64,000 bases of DNA from JBHIBC01 sp046758905 (GTDB lineage Bacteria > Acidobacteriota > Polarisedimenticolia > Gp22-AA2). This document shows, one piece after another, positions 34,010 to 43,600 of this stretch (positions within the stretch are counted from its first letter, which is position 1; every line of letters begins with the position of its first letter). Where the stretch lies: contig JBHIBC010000007.1 of assembly GCA_046758905.1 (NCBI GenBank), positions 6,323 to 70,322 of the forward strand, in the 5' to 3' direction. Both the position numbers and the translations under genes were made by a program. A model generated the notes under the pieces. That model made no database searches and had not been told where the DNA came from. It saw only the letters and a program-made list of their open reading frames with translations.

Positions 34010-36094
34010 ATGAGTTTCAGGACCCCGATCGTCGCGGCGGCGCTGGCGGCGCTGATGGGGTCGGGCGCCGCGTCGGGGACCGCCCTCGCACGGACCTACC
34101 GGACTCTCACCGGCCGCGTCGTGGACGGCGAGGGAGAGGGCATCGGGGGCGCGAATGTCATCGTCACGCCGATCGCGCCCCGCCACCCCAACCTGCTCCT
34201 GCTGTTTACGGCCGGCTCGCCGGCCTCCGGCCGCTTCAGCGCGGTGCGCAGCCGGCCGGACGGAGGCTTCTCGGCCCTCCTTCCCGAAGGTCGATACAGC
34301 GTGGCGGCCTATAAGAACGGGTACGACGTCGCCCTGAGCGCGGTGAACACCCGGGCCCGGGCCTTCCTGGAGCTCGAGCTGCAGCGGGCGGCGAGGATCG
34401 TCCTGGGGGATCTCCCCGTCGGATCTGCGGGGCAGGAGCTCGGCCTCAGCTGGATCCTCAGGCGTTCGACGGGGGGCGTGCTGCACGAGCGGGAGGAGTC
34501 TGTCGCCGGGCCGCCGGTGGCGTCGCGGGCAGCGCACTCCGGATGGCTGGGCGAGGTCCTCGGCCCCGTGGACGGAGAGTTTCGGCAGCGGTTCAGCGGT
34601 GCGGCCCGGCCGGGAGGGGAAGATGCGGCGATCGGCGACACGGCGGGCCGCACGACGGCGCTGGCCCTAAGCGGCGCCATCGAGGGGCTCGGCACCTGGC
34701 GCTTCCTGGGCCGCTCCGGGAAGGCGGTCGCCACGCTGCGCGGCGGTGCCGTGCGCCGGGATCGCAGCTCCGATCTCATGCGGGCGGGCGTCGACCTCGA
34801 TCTCGGCGCGGCGGACGCGCTGACGGCGGAGATCGAGTACGGCACGCATCGTTTCGTGGTCGATTCCCGGGAGGAGGCGGTGGGGTCGACCGACCAGGAG
34901 CAGCGGACGATCGGCTTGCGCTCGCGCTGGGACCGGCGTCTGGGAGGGGTCACGCGCCTGTTCGTGGACGCGGCCTATTTCGAGACCGGGGTGCGGGTGC
35001 CGCAGGCAGGGGCTCCGCTGGCGCCCGCGGACGGCACCGAGATCGGTCGGCTCACCGACCGCTCCTGGCTGGCCACCGCCGGCATGGCCATCGATTCCGG
35101 CGACCATCGGCTCGACTTCGCTCTGCGCACCTCGAGCTATCGCTACGACCTTCGGGATCTCGGGGTGATGCTCAATCGGCCCGGTCCCGGACCGACGCTC
35201 GCGGAGCCCGGCACGCGGGGAAACGCACTGAGCCTGTTCGCGGGGGACGACTGGCGGGTGGCGGACGGATACGTGGTCAACTACGGTTTCGGCTACCACG
35301 CCAACCTGTCCGCCGGGGGCACCTACATCGTGCCCCGGATCGGGCTGACCCGGAGGCTGTCGGAGGACGGCGCGACACTGCTGCGCTCGATGGTGATGTT
35401 CCGCCTGAACGATGCGGGACGGGCCGCGGGAGAGCTCCGCGCGGGCGCGGGCGGCTCCGTCGACCGGGATCGGGCCGGCCGGGTGGGATACCTGATCGCG
35501 CTCGAGCGCCGGAGCGGGGACCGGCTGCGGCTGTCCGCGACGTTTCGCTACCAGCCGTTCGAGGAGGGGCTGGAGTCGGGCGGGCCGCACGGAGCGGCGG
35601 GCGAGTGGGGCGACGCCCTGCCGTTGCTGACCGACGGCGCAGCCGGCCGGCGGGAGTTCGACCTCGAGCTGGCCCACGCGATCGGGGATTTCCGCGGCAG
35701 CATCTCGGGCAGCGTCGGGAGAGTGAGGGGCCGGCTGACCCCGGCCGTGGAGGAGGCGCCGGTCCAGATCCTGATGCCCGCGGAGCTGCGCTACTACGCC
35801 ACCCGCCTGCGCGCGGTCTACGCCCCCACGGAGACGGAGCTGCAGGTCGGATACCAGTGGATGATGGCCGAGGACCGCGGTGATCCACTGACCGGGTCCG
35901 GCGAGATCGACTTCAGGCGTCTCGATCTGGTGATCTACCAGGACCTGCCGTGGCTCCAGGACACCTGGAATGCCGACTGGAAGGTCCTGATGGCCTACCA
36001 GGACCTCGCCTACGGCACGCTCTTCGACGGGTCGGGCCGCGCCGTCCCCGTATCGGCGTCCCGCCTGACCGGCGGCGTCGACATCCGCTTCTGA
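34010..36094 (+). CDS. CarboxypepD-regulatory-like outer-membrane barrel protein
   Basis: 694 residues with a signal peptide (VAAALAALMGSGAASGTALA). Residues ~30-125 form a carboxypeptidase-regulatory-like beta-sandwich: YRTLTGRVVDGEGEGIGGANVIVTP, then GRYSVAAYKNGYDVAL and FLELELQRA. No TonB plug is found. From ~190 on the sequence alternates short strands with charged loops. Examples are RSGKAVATLRGGAVRRD, DLGAADALTAEIEYGTHRF, LFVDAAYFETGVRV and VNYGFGYHANLSAGG. It ends LTGGVDIRF with the C-terminal Phe of barrel proteins. Ligand and transport role are unknown. The gene is followed after 16 bases by the histidine kinase, suggesting a shared transcript. Confidence 0.8.
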   Translation: MSFRTPIVAAALAALMGSGAASGTALARTYRTLTGRVVDGEGEGIGGANVIVTPIAPRHPNLLLLFTAGSPASGRFSAVRSRPDGGFSALLPEGRYSVAAYKNGYDVALSAVNTRARAFLELELQRAARIVLGDLPVGSAGQELGLSWILRRSTGGVLHEREESVAGPPVASRAAHSGWLGEVLGPVDGEFRQRFSGAARPGGEDAAIGDTAGRTTALALSGAIEGLGTWRFLGRSGKAVATLRGGAVRRDRSSDLMRAGVDLDLGAADALTAEIEYGTHRFVVDSREEAVGSTDQEQRTIGLRSRWDRRLGGVTRLFVDAAYFETGVRVPQAGAPLAPADGTEIGRLTDRSWLATAGMAIDSGDHRLDFALRTSSYRYDLRDLGVMLNRPGPGPTLAEPGTRGNALSLFAGDDWRVADGYVVNYGFGYHANLSAGGTYIVPRIGLTRRLSEDGATLLRSMVMFRLNDAGRAAGELRAGAGGSVDRDRAGRVGYLIALERRSGDRLRLSATFRYQPFEEGLESGGPHGAAGEWGDALPLLTDGAAGRREFDLELAHAIGDFRGSISGSVGRVRGRLTPAVEEAPVQILMPAELRYYATRLRAVYAPTETELQVGYQWMMAEDRGDPLTGSGEIDFRRLDLVIYQDLPWLQDTWNADWKVLMAYQDLAYGTLFDGSGRAVPVSASRLTGGVDIRF

Positions 36095-36110
36095 GGGGAA
36101 CGAGGGCGAC

Positions 36111-38924
36111 GTGAGACGGACGCTGGCGGTGACGTTCACGGCCCTGCTGCTCGCCTGGGGCGCCCTTTCGTTTCACTCGCAGGTCAACAAGGTCGCGCCC
36201 GAGACCGGCGTCGAGTGGGTCGATACTCCGCGCGGGCCGCTCGCCGGCTGGGTGATCCCCGGAGCGCCGGCATGGAAGGCGGGACTCAGGCCGGACGACC
36301 GCCTCCGGGCAGTCGAGGGCAGGCCGGTCGACTCGGCGGTGGCGGCCGAGGACGCGCCGTGGCGGGTCCCGAGGGGGCAGACGATCGCCTACCTGGTCGA
36401 GCGGCACGGCGAGCAGCTCGAGTTCCGCGTCCGGCCCGCCTGGGTCGGCGGCGGCGCCCCGGTCTACTACTACTTGTCGATCGTCGGCCTGACCTTCCTG
36501 GGCGTGGGGCTCGTCGTCTGGCTGCGGGCCACGCGCGCGCGGGCGGCCGTGCCGTTCGCCCTCCTCTGCCAGGCGATGTTCCTCCTCTTGGTCATGGACC
36601 CGACCGGGGAGGCCACCGTGCTCGACTGGTCCGCCTACTGGGGAGACCTGGCGGGCTGTCTGCTGGCGCCGGCCCTGTTCCTGCACATCAATTTCGCCCT
36701 GGAGGAGGAGAATCGCGGCAGCGCACGGAAGCGGCTCCGCAGGAGCCTGGCGATCTATCTACCGCCATTCCTGCTGCTGCTCTACAACCTTTACCTGATT
36801 CCGTTCAAGGGGGTGTATCGCTTCTCGGACCCTCTGACGGCGATCCGTTTCAAGAACCGACTGGAGGAGCTGTACATCGCCGTCTACCTCATCTACGGGA
36901 TCGTCAAGGCGGTGCGCGCCTACCTGTCGGCCGAGCGGCTGCCGACGCGCTGGCAGATGAAGTGGATGGCCTGGGGCAGCCTGGTCGGTTTCCTGCCGGC
37001 GGCCCTCTTCTACCTGGCGCCGCGGGCCCTCAACATCCGCATCGGCGGGTGGAGCGAGCTGGCCGTCCTGTCGATCTCGGTGGTGCCGCTCGCCTTCGCG
37101 GCGGCGATCGTCCGATACCGTCTGCTCGATCTCGACATCTTCCTCAAGCGCGGCATCGTCGCGACCGGTCTGGTCCTGACCGCGGCCGCGACCTACGCGG
37201 CCTGCTACGTGATCATGGAGAGGGCGGCCGGCGGCATCAACCCGGCCGGCCTCAACCTCGCCCTGATCCTGGCGACATTCCTCATGGCGATCTTCTACCC
37301 GCGGCTTCACCGGCGCCTGAAGGCCTCCGTGGATCAGTTCTTCTACCGCGAGCGCTACGACTACCGCCGGACCCTGACGGAGTTCGGGGAGGCGCTCAAC
37401 AGGGAGCTGAGCCTTCCGGTCCTGCGGCGCAAGTTCACGGCCCGGGTCGAGAGGACCTTCGGCCTGGAGAGGGCGCTGGTCTTCGTCCGCCACGGCGAGC
37501 GGGGCGAGTTCGCGGCCGATCCCCCCGGCCACGGGATTCGCCCGGACGACCCGGTCGTCGGCCTGCTGCAGCGGGTCGACTACCTGCCCCTCCGGGACCA
37601 TCCGGGGGTGCATCAGATGGAGACCGGCGCCTACCTGATCGAGGGCCTAGGGCTCGAGTACCTGCTGCCGATGACCGTCGAGGGGGAGATCGTGGCGATC
37701 CTCGGCGTCGGGACCTCGCACCGAGGCGAGCCCCTGACCAGCGAGGACCTTCAGCTTTTGGTCTCCTTCTGCCGGCACGCCGCGGTGGCGTTCGAGGGGG
37801 CGCGCCTGTACAGCGCCGTCGCGGAGAAGGTGCGCGAGGTGGAGGCCCTGAAGGAGTTCAACGAGAGCATCCTGGAGAGCAGCCGGGTCGGCATCCTGGT
37901 GGCCGACCTGCGGGGGCGGGTGGTCGGTGTCAACGGCGCGTTCGAGACCCTGTTCGCCGCGCCGCGCGCCGAGATCCTGGGGCGGCCGCTGTCGGACATC
38001 CTGCCTGCCGGCTGCTTCACGGCGGGTGACGGGGCGGATGGGTCCCGGCGCGGCGCCGCCCTCCCTGAGGAAGGGATCAGGATGTACCGATCGACTCTGG
38101 TCACGCGCGATGCCCGCCGGCTGCTGGTCAATCTGTCGCAATCGGCTCTCCGTGGGCCGGACGGCCAGCCGTGCGGCCGGGTCATCGTGGTGGACGACGT
38201 CACCGACGAGGTGAAACGGGAGGAGGAGCTGAGACGGCGCGAGCACCTAGCGTCGATCGGGTTGTTGGCCTCGGGGATCGCGCACGAGGTGAACACGCCC
38301 CTCACGGGAATCGCCTCCTACGCGCAGCTCCTCCTCGAGGGCAGGCGCCAGGGCGATCCGGAATACCCCCTTCTCAAGAAGATCGAGCAGCAGGCGTTTC
38401 GAGCGGCCGGGATCGCCTCCAGCCTCCTCAATTTCTCCCGCCAGCGGGACGGTGATTACCAGCGTCTCGACGTCCGGGACATGGTCCGGGAGACGCTTGA
38501 CCTGTTCGAGCCGCACCTGCGGGGGAAGCGCGTCCGGATCGAGCGCCGCATCGATGAGCGGCTGCCTCCCGTCGTCGGGAACCGCGGCAGGCTGCAGCAG
38601 GTATTGATGAACCTGCTGCTGAACGCCGTCGACGCCATGCCGCGGGGAGGCTCCCTGAGGGTGGAGGCCCTGTCGGTCGCCGACCGCGTGCGCATCGAGG
38701 TGTCGGACACGGGCGTCGGAATCCCGCAGGACCAGATCGACAGGATCTACGACCCGTTCTTCACCACCAAGCCGCGCGGCCGGGGGACCGGTCTGGGGCT
38801 CTCGGTCTCCTACGGGATCGTGAAGGAGCATGCCGGCACGCTGGTGGCCGAGAGCATCCCCGGGGAGGGGACCCGCTTCCGGGTCAGCCTGCCGGTCGCC
38901 GACCGGAGGCGCGCCTCGGCATGA
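36111..38924 (+). CDS. multi-pass sensor histidine kinase with PDZ, GAF and PAS domains
   Basis: 937 residues, GTG start behind a GAGGG site. A first membrane helix (residues 3-20) is followed by a periplasmic PDZ domain (~25-115, GPLAGWVIPGAPAWKAGLRPDDRL). About nine further membrane helices follow (116-400), among them YYYLSIVGLTFLGVGLVVWL and GLVLTAAATYAACYVI. Then come a GAF domain (~415-570), a PAS domain (~580-700, ESSRVGILVADLRGRVVGVNGAFE), the HisKA box GLLASGIAHEVNTPLTGIASYAQ with His725, and an ATPase domain with LMNLLLNAVDAMP, DTGVGIP and GRGTGLGLSVSYG. It phosphorylates, by inference, the NtrC-type regulator encoded next (four-base overlap). The stimulus is unknown. Confidence 0.93.
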   Translation: MRRTLAVTFTALLLAWGALSFHSQVNKVAPETGVEWVDTPRGPLAGWVIPGAPAWKAGLRPDDRLRAVEGRPVDSAVAAEDAPWRVPRGQTIAYLVERHGEQLEFRVRPAWVGGGAPVYYYLSIVGLTFLGVGLVVWLRATRARAAVPFALLCQAMFLLLVMDPTGEATVLDWSAYWGDLAGCLLAPALFLHINFALEEENRGSARKRLRRSLAIYLPPFLLLLYNLYLIPFKGVYRFSDPLTAIRFKNRLEELYIAVYLIYGIVKAVRAYLSAERLPTRWQMKWMAWGSLVGFLPAALFYLAPRALNIRIGGWSELAVLSISVVPLAFAAAIVRYRLLDLDIFLKRGIVATGLVLTAAATYAACYVIMERAAGGINPAGLNLALILATFLMAIFYPRLHRRLKASVDQFFYRERYDYRRTLTEFGEALNRELSLPVLRRKFTARVERTFGLERALVFVRHGERGEFAADPPGHGIRPDDPVVGLLQRVDYLPLRDHPGVHQMETGAYLIEGLGLEYLLPMTVEGEIVAILGVGTSHRGEPLTSEDLQLLVSFCRHAAVAFEGARLYSAVAEKVREVEALKEFNESILESSRVGILVADLRGRVVGVNGAFETLFAAPRAEILGRPLSDILPAGCFTAGDGADGSRRGAALPEEGIRMYRSTLVTRDARRLLVNLSQSALRGPDGQPCGRVIVVDDVTDEVKREEELRRREHLASIGLLASGIAHEVNTPLTGIASYAQLLLEGRRQGDPEYPLLKKIEQQAFRAAGIASSLLNFSRQRDGDYQRLDVRDMVRETLDLFEPHLRGKRVRIERRIDERLPPVVGNRGRLQQVLMNLLLNAVDAMPRGGSLRVEALSVADRVRIEVSDTGVGIPQDQIDRIYDPFFTTKPRGRGTGLGLSVSYGIVKEHAGTLVAESIPGEGTRFRVSLPVADRRRASA

Positions 38925-40351
38925 ACCCACCGCGCGTGGCGGCGTTCGAGAGTGAGGACTCGCGCGAGCGCGCGGTGGGGAGCGGCCGGATCCTGGTGAT
39001 CGACGACGAGCCCATCGTCCGGGAGGTGCTGGGGGACGTCCTCTCCCGGTCGGGGCATTCCATCTCGGGCTGCGGGGACGCCGAGGAGGGCCTCGAGGCC
39101 CTGGGCTCCGGGGGCTTCGACCTCGTGATCCTCGACCTGATGCTGCCGGGCATGGGGGGTCTGGAGGCTCTCAGGGAGATCAAGAAGCGGGACCCCGACC
39201 AGCTGGTGGTGATGATCACCGCCTACGGCTCGGTGGAGACGGCGGTGCAGGCGATGCGGATGGGGGCGCACGACTACCTCACGAAGCCGTTCAAGAACGA
39301 GGACGTCCTGCGCACCCTCGGGAACGCGCTCCGACACCGACGCCTCCTCCGCGAGAACCGCAGTCTCCGGCGGGCCCTGCAGGGCCGGAGCCGGCTCGGG
39401 GGGCTGGTGGGGAAGAGCCGGGAGATGCGGGAGCTGTATCGGCTGATCGAGCAGGTCGCCCCTAGCCGCTCCACCGTGCTGATCCAGGGCGAGAGCGGCA
39501 CCGGGAAGGAGCTGGTCGCCCAGGCGGTGCACCGTCACTCCGGACGTCCCGCGGAAGCCTTCGTGGTGGTCAATTCGGGGAGCATGCCGGCCGATCTGCT
39601 TGAGAGCAACCTGTTCGGGCACATCCGTGGAGCGTTCACGGGGGCGGTGCACACCAAGAAGGGGCTCTTCGAGGTGGCCAGCGGAGGCTCGATCTTCTTC
39701 GACGAGATCAGCACGATCAAGCCCGAGGTGCAGGCCAAGCTGCTCCGGGTGATCCAGGAGAAGGAGTTCCTGCCGTTAGGCGCGATCCAGAGCGTCCAGG
39801 TGGACGTGCGGATCATCGCGGCCACGAACATCGACCTGCAGGAGCTGGTCCGGCGGGGCGAATTCCGGGAGGACCTGTACTACCGGCTGAACGTCATCAC
39901 CCTCAACCTGCCCCCGCTGCGCGACCGGCGGGAGGATATCCCGCTGCTGGTGGAACACTTCGTGGCCCTTTACGCGGCCGAGAACGGCAAGGAGATCCGC
40001 GGCCCGACCTCGGAGGCGATGGCGCTGATGCTCGACTACCACTGGCCGGGCAACGTCCGGGAGCTCGAGAACGTCATCGAGCGGGCCGTCGTGCTGGCGT
40101 CGACGCCCGATCTGGACGTCGAGCTGCTGCCCGAAGCGCTGCGCCGCCAGGGGATCCGCCTGCCGACCCCCGCCGCCCTGATGGAGGGACGCTTCTCCTT
40201 CTACGAGACGATGGAGCGGTTCGAGAGGGAGATCATCCTGGAGAGCCTCAAGAGGGTGAACGGGGTGCAGCGTCGGGCCGCCGAGCTGCTGGGGCTCAAG
40301 GCGACGACGCTGAACGAGAAGATCAAACGGCTCAGGATCGACCTCCCTTAA
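38921..40351 (+). CDS. sigma-54-dependent response regulator (NtrC family)
   Basis: 476 residues. The receiver domain is at 22-135 with acidic pair IDDE and phospho-acceptor Asp72 in DLVILDLMLPGMGG, and Lys122 in YLTKPF. The AAA+ domain has Walker A GESGTGKE at 190-197, the sigma-54-contact loop GAFTGA at 237-242, and Walker B SIFFDEI at 257-263. DVRIIAATNIDL and HWPGNVRELENVIERAV follow. The C-terminal helix-turn-helix (GVQRRAAELLGLKATTLNEKIKRL) is of the Fis type. It should activate sigma-54 promoters after phosphorylation by the preceding kinase. I found no clear -24/-12 element in the 328 bases downstream, so its targets may be elsewhere. Confidence 0.95.
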   Translation: MNPPRVAAFESEDSRERAVGSGRILVIDDEPIVREVLGDVLSRSGHSISGCGDAEEGLEALGSGGFDLVILDLMLPGMGGLEALREIKKRDPDQLVVMITAYGSVETAVQAMRMGAHDYLTKPFKNEDVLRTLGNALRHRRLLRENRSLRRALQGRSRLGGLVGKSREMRELYRLIEQVAPSRSTVLIQGESGTGKELVAQAVHRHSGRPAEAFVVVNSGSMPADLLESNLFGHIRGAFTGAVHTKKGLFEVASGGSIFFDEISTIKPEVQAKLLRVIQEKEFLPLGAIQSVQVDVRIIAATNIDLQELVRRGEFREDLYYRLNVITLNLPPLRDRREDIPLLVEHFVALYAAENGKEIRGPTSEAMALMLDYHWPGNVRELENVIERAVVLASTPDLDVELLPEALRRQGIRLPTPAALMEGRFSFYETMERFEREIILESLKRVNGVQRRAAELLGLKATTLNEKIKRLRIDLP

Positions 40352-40410
40352 GCACGGGAGCCCCCGCCCGCCCGCTGCATAGACTCCGCACGGCCCGCCT
40401 CAGGATCCGG

Positions 40411-40438
40411 TTGACAGGCCAGCACTTGGCGGTAGAAT
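40411..40438 (+). promoter_or_regulatory. sigma-70 promoter, distal, TonB receptor
   Basis: Perfect TTGACA, 16-base spacer, TAGAAT (5/6). Leader to the receptor ATG would be about 235 bases. Confidence 0.6.
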
Positions 40439-40555
40439 TACGACCGCAGGTGTCGCCGCCGAATACCGCTGAGGTCCCGTACGCCCGGCACCGGACGGTC
40501 CGGGGGAGCGGAGGAGGGATGGGGGCAGAGTCACGAGGGGGCCGACGGGCCATCC

Positions 40556-40585
40556 TTGACAGGCTCGACGCCGTTCCCCTACACT
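40556..40585 (+). promoter_or_regulatory. sigma-70 promoter, proximal, TonB receptor
   Basis: Perfect TTGACA, 18-base spacer, TACACT (4/6). Transcription would begin near 40592, about 88 bases before the start codon. Confidence 0.55.
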
Positions 40586-40679
40586 CCGGGCGACCCGCGC
40601 ACAGCTGCGACTCCGACGGAAGGCCGGTGCCTTGACAGGGGCTGCGCACCACCCGAGCCGAGCCCGGAGGTTCGAACCG

Positions 40680-43600
40680 ATGGTCGTGAAGAGAGCCCTG
40701 CCCATCCTGTTGAGCGGTGTTCTGGCCCTCGCCCTGTCCCTCCCCGGGGCAGCGCTCGCCCAGACGGCCTCGGGCATCCGCGGGCTGGTCGTGGACAAGG
40801 ACGGCGAGCCGATCGTCGCAGCCACGGTTCTGGTGGAGAACCGCGACCTGGGCATCTCCCAGCAGGGCACGGTCACCGACGCCCGGGGGCAGTTCCGCGT
40901 CGCGCCCCTGCCTCCCGGGCGCGGCTACACCGTGACGGTCTCCTTCCCCGGCATGGCCACGGTGATCCTGTCCGACATCGAGGTGCGCGGCAGCGGGTTC
41001 ACCAGCGTTCCGGTGACGCTGCGCCCCGACAAGGAGATGCGGGAGAGGGTGAGGGTCACGGCGGTGACGGACGTGGTGGACACCGCCTCGACGACGACGC
41101 AGACGAGCTTCTCCGACGAGTTCATCGACGCCCTGCCGATCCTGGGGCGGAACTACCAGGACGTGTTGTCCCTGGCGCCCGGGGTGACGGATGTCGACGG
41201 GGACGGCAACCCGAACATCCTCGGCGCCCGCGACACCGACACCATCACCCTGGTGGACGGGGTGTCGACGGTCGACCCGCTCACGGGGCAGCGGGGTCAG
41301 GAGCTGAACATCGAGTCGATCGCCGAGATCGAGGTGAAGACGTCGGGCGCCTCGGCCGAGTTCAGCCGCGGCCAGGGCGGCTTCGTCAACATCATCACCA
41401 AGTCGGGCGGCAACGACTTCCAGGGCCGGTTCTCGTTCTTCTGGAGGAGCAACATATTCGACGGCGACGGCGCCGGCCTGGACGACCCGAAGCTGCACGG
41501 CGGGCTGGGGGAGCTGGGGCTGCGCGACCTGGACTTCAATGACTTCAGGCCGTTCCTGTCCCTGAGCGGGCCGATCAGGAAGGACAAGGCCTGGTACTTC
41601 TTCAGCGCGCAGTACATCCAGGAGGAGGTTCCCGTCAACGCGCTGACGCAGGCGTTCGTGCGCGGCCACGAGGAGTTCCGGGTCTTCGGGAAGCTCAGCT
41701 GGGACATCAACCCGAACAATAAGCTCAGCTTCACGGTCAACATCGATCCGCAGCAGTTCAACAACCTCGGCCTCAACTCGTTCACGCAGCTCGAGAGCGG
41801 CTACACGGTGGACGCGGGCGCCACCAACCTGGTCCTCACCGAGACCTCGGTGTTCAACCCGAACGTCTTCCTCGAGACCAGGCTCCAGTACTGGACCTCC
41901 ACCCCGGAGCTGTTCCCCACCCTCGATCCCGACACCAACGGCAACGGCGTCCTGTTCATCGACCGGAACGGGGACGGCTTCATCGACGGGACCGAGCGCG
42001 ACCCGGGGGAGGACTTCGACCGGGACGGGCGCTTCGACGTCTTCGAGGACCGCAACGGCAACAAGGTGCTGGACGAGGGCGAGGACCTGGACGGGGACGG
42101 GAGGCTCACGGCGCCGGGCGCGTGCGAGGGCGCCAACCGCGAGGACATCGACTGCGACGGACATCTCGACTTCATCAACGAGGATCAGGACGGCGACGGC
42201 AAGCTGGACCCCGGCGAGGACCTGGACGGGGACGGTCGTCTCGACGACGGGACCGAGGACCGCAACGGCAACCAGCTGCTCGACGACCGTCCGTTCGTCG
42301 CCCCCGACGATTTCTTCGTGGACGAGAAGGGCAACGTGAACCCGACCTACCCCTACGGGTCGCTCAACCCGCTCCCGAACGACCTGGACTACTCGCAGGA
42401 CCAGCGCACCCTCCGGATCAGCGGCCCCTACTACTTCACCATCAACCAGGACGAGAGCCGCGTCACCCTGCGGGAGGACCTGACGGTCTTCGTCCCGGAC
42501 TGGTTCGGCCAGCACGACCTGAGACTGGGCGCCGTCATCGAGAAGGAGGACTACAAGCAGGCGACGGACGCGCGCAACTTCCTGTTCCCGAACGCGTCGC
42601 CCCCGACCTCCAGCACCATCCTGCCCACCACCGCGGTGCGGCTTCCTTCGGAGAACCGCATCTTCAACGAGGCGAACAACACGACCTTCGGGGCTTACTT
42701 CAACGACGTCTACAAGCCCCTGCCCAACCTGACCCTGGGCATCGGCCTCCGGTTCGATCGGGAGGCGACCGACTCGTTCGGCTTCACGCAGTTCGACCCC
42801 GCGGAGCAGCGGCGGCAGTTCGACACCATCTTCAACCTGGGGGGCGGAGAGCAGAACGTCACCGACGAGAGCCAGATCGGCAACAACGACGGGATCATCA
42901 GCCAGGGCTTCTGCGGGGATCCGATCTTCAGCCAGAACACCGGCGTGGGCGGCAACGTCTGCACCAACTTCACGATCAAGGATGAGGAGGGTGCGCCCCA
43001 CGGCGAGGCGGTGGTCCGGGACCACAACAGCCTCAGGCTCCTGGCGGCCTCCCGGCTCACCCAGCACCACATCTCCACCACGCTCGTCGCCGAGACTCTG
43101 GCGCAGCTCTTCCCCGAGGCCGTGGACCCGAACACCGGCGAGATCAACCGCGATATCCTGCGGGAGAAGGGGAACGCCACCTTCCAGGAGCGGGAGTCCT
43201 TCCGCCTGACCAACAACAACCTGGCGCCGCGGCTGTCGATCTCGTGGGACCCCTGGGCGGACGGCAAGACCAAGCTGTTCGCCAACTGGAGCCGTTTCTA
43301 CGACAAGCTGTTCCTCGCGACGGTGATCCCGGAGGAGGGGCCGGACTTCATCTACCGCTATTATCGGAAGGACCAGGACGGCGTGACGGGGGCGGGCGTC
43401 CCGAACAACCAGCTCGGCGCCGCCCTCTCCAAGGCCCCGCCGGACGCCAGCCAGGTGGACCGGGGCCTGGAGACCCCATTCACGGATGAGCTGTCGATCG
43501 GGTTCGAGCGCGAGCTGGCGCCGGAGCTCTCCCTCAGGGTCACCTTCATCGACAGGAAGGGTCGCAACGGGCTCCAGGACCTGGACATCAACCACGAGAT

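Larger units (their letters stand above)
40352..40679. other. 328-base control region before the TonB receptor
   Basis: No coding sequence is supportable here. It holds three copies of TTGACAGG (40411, 40556, 40632); the first two have matching -10 boxes. A GGAGG ribosome site stands just before the ATG at 40680. No terminator hairpin with a T-run follows the regulator gene. Confidence 0.7.

Noticed and set aside
40352..40679. Sigma-54 (-24/-12) promoter expected after the NtrC-type gene
   Set aside because: TTGGCGG near 40427 has no TTGC-type -12 element at the right distance; sigma-70 boxes fit better.
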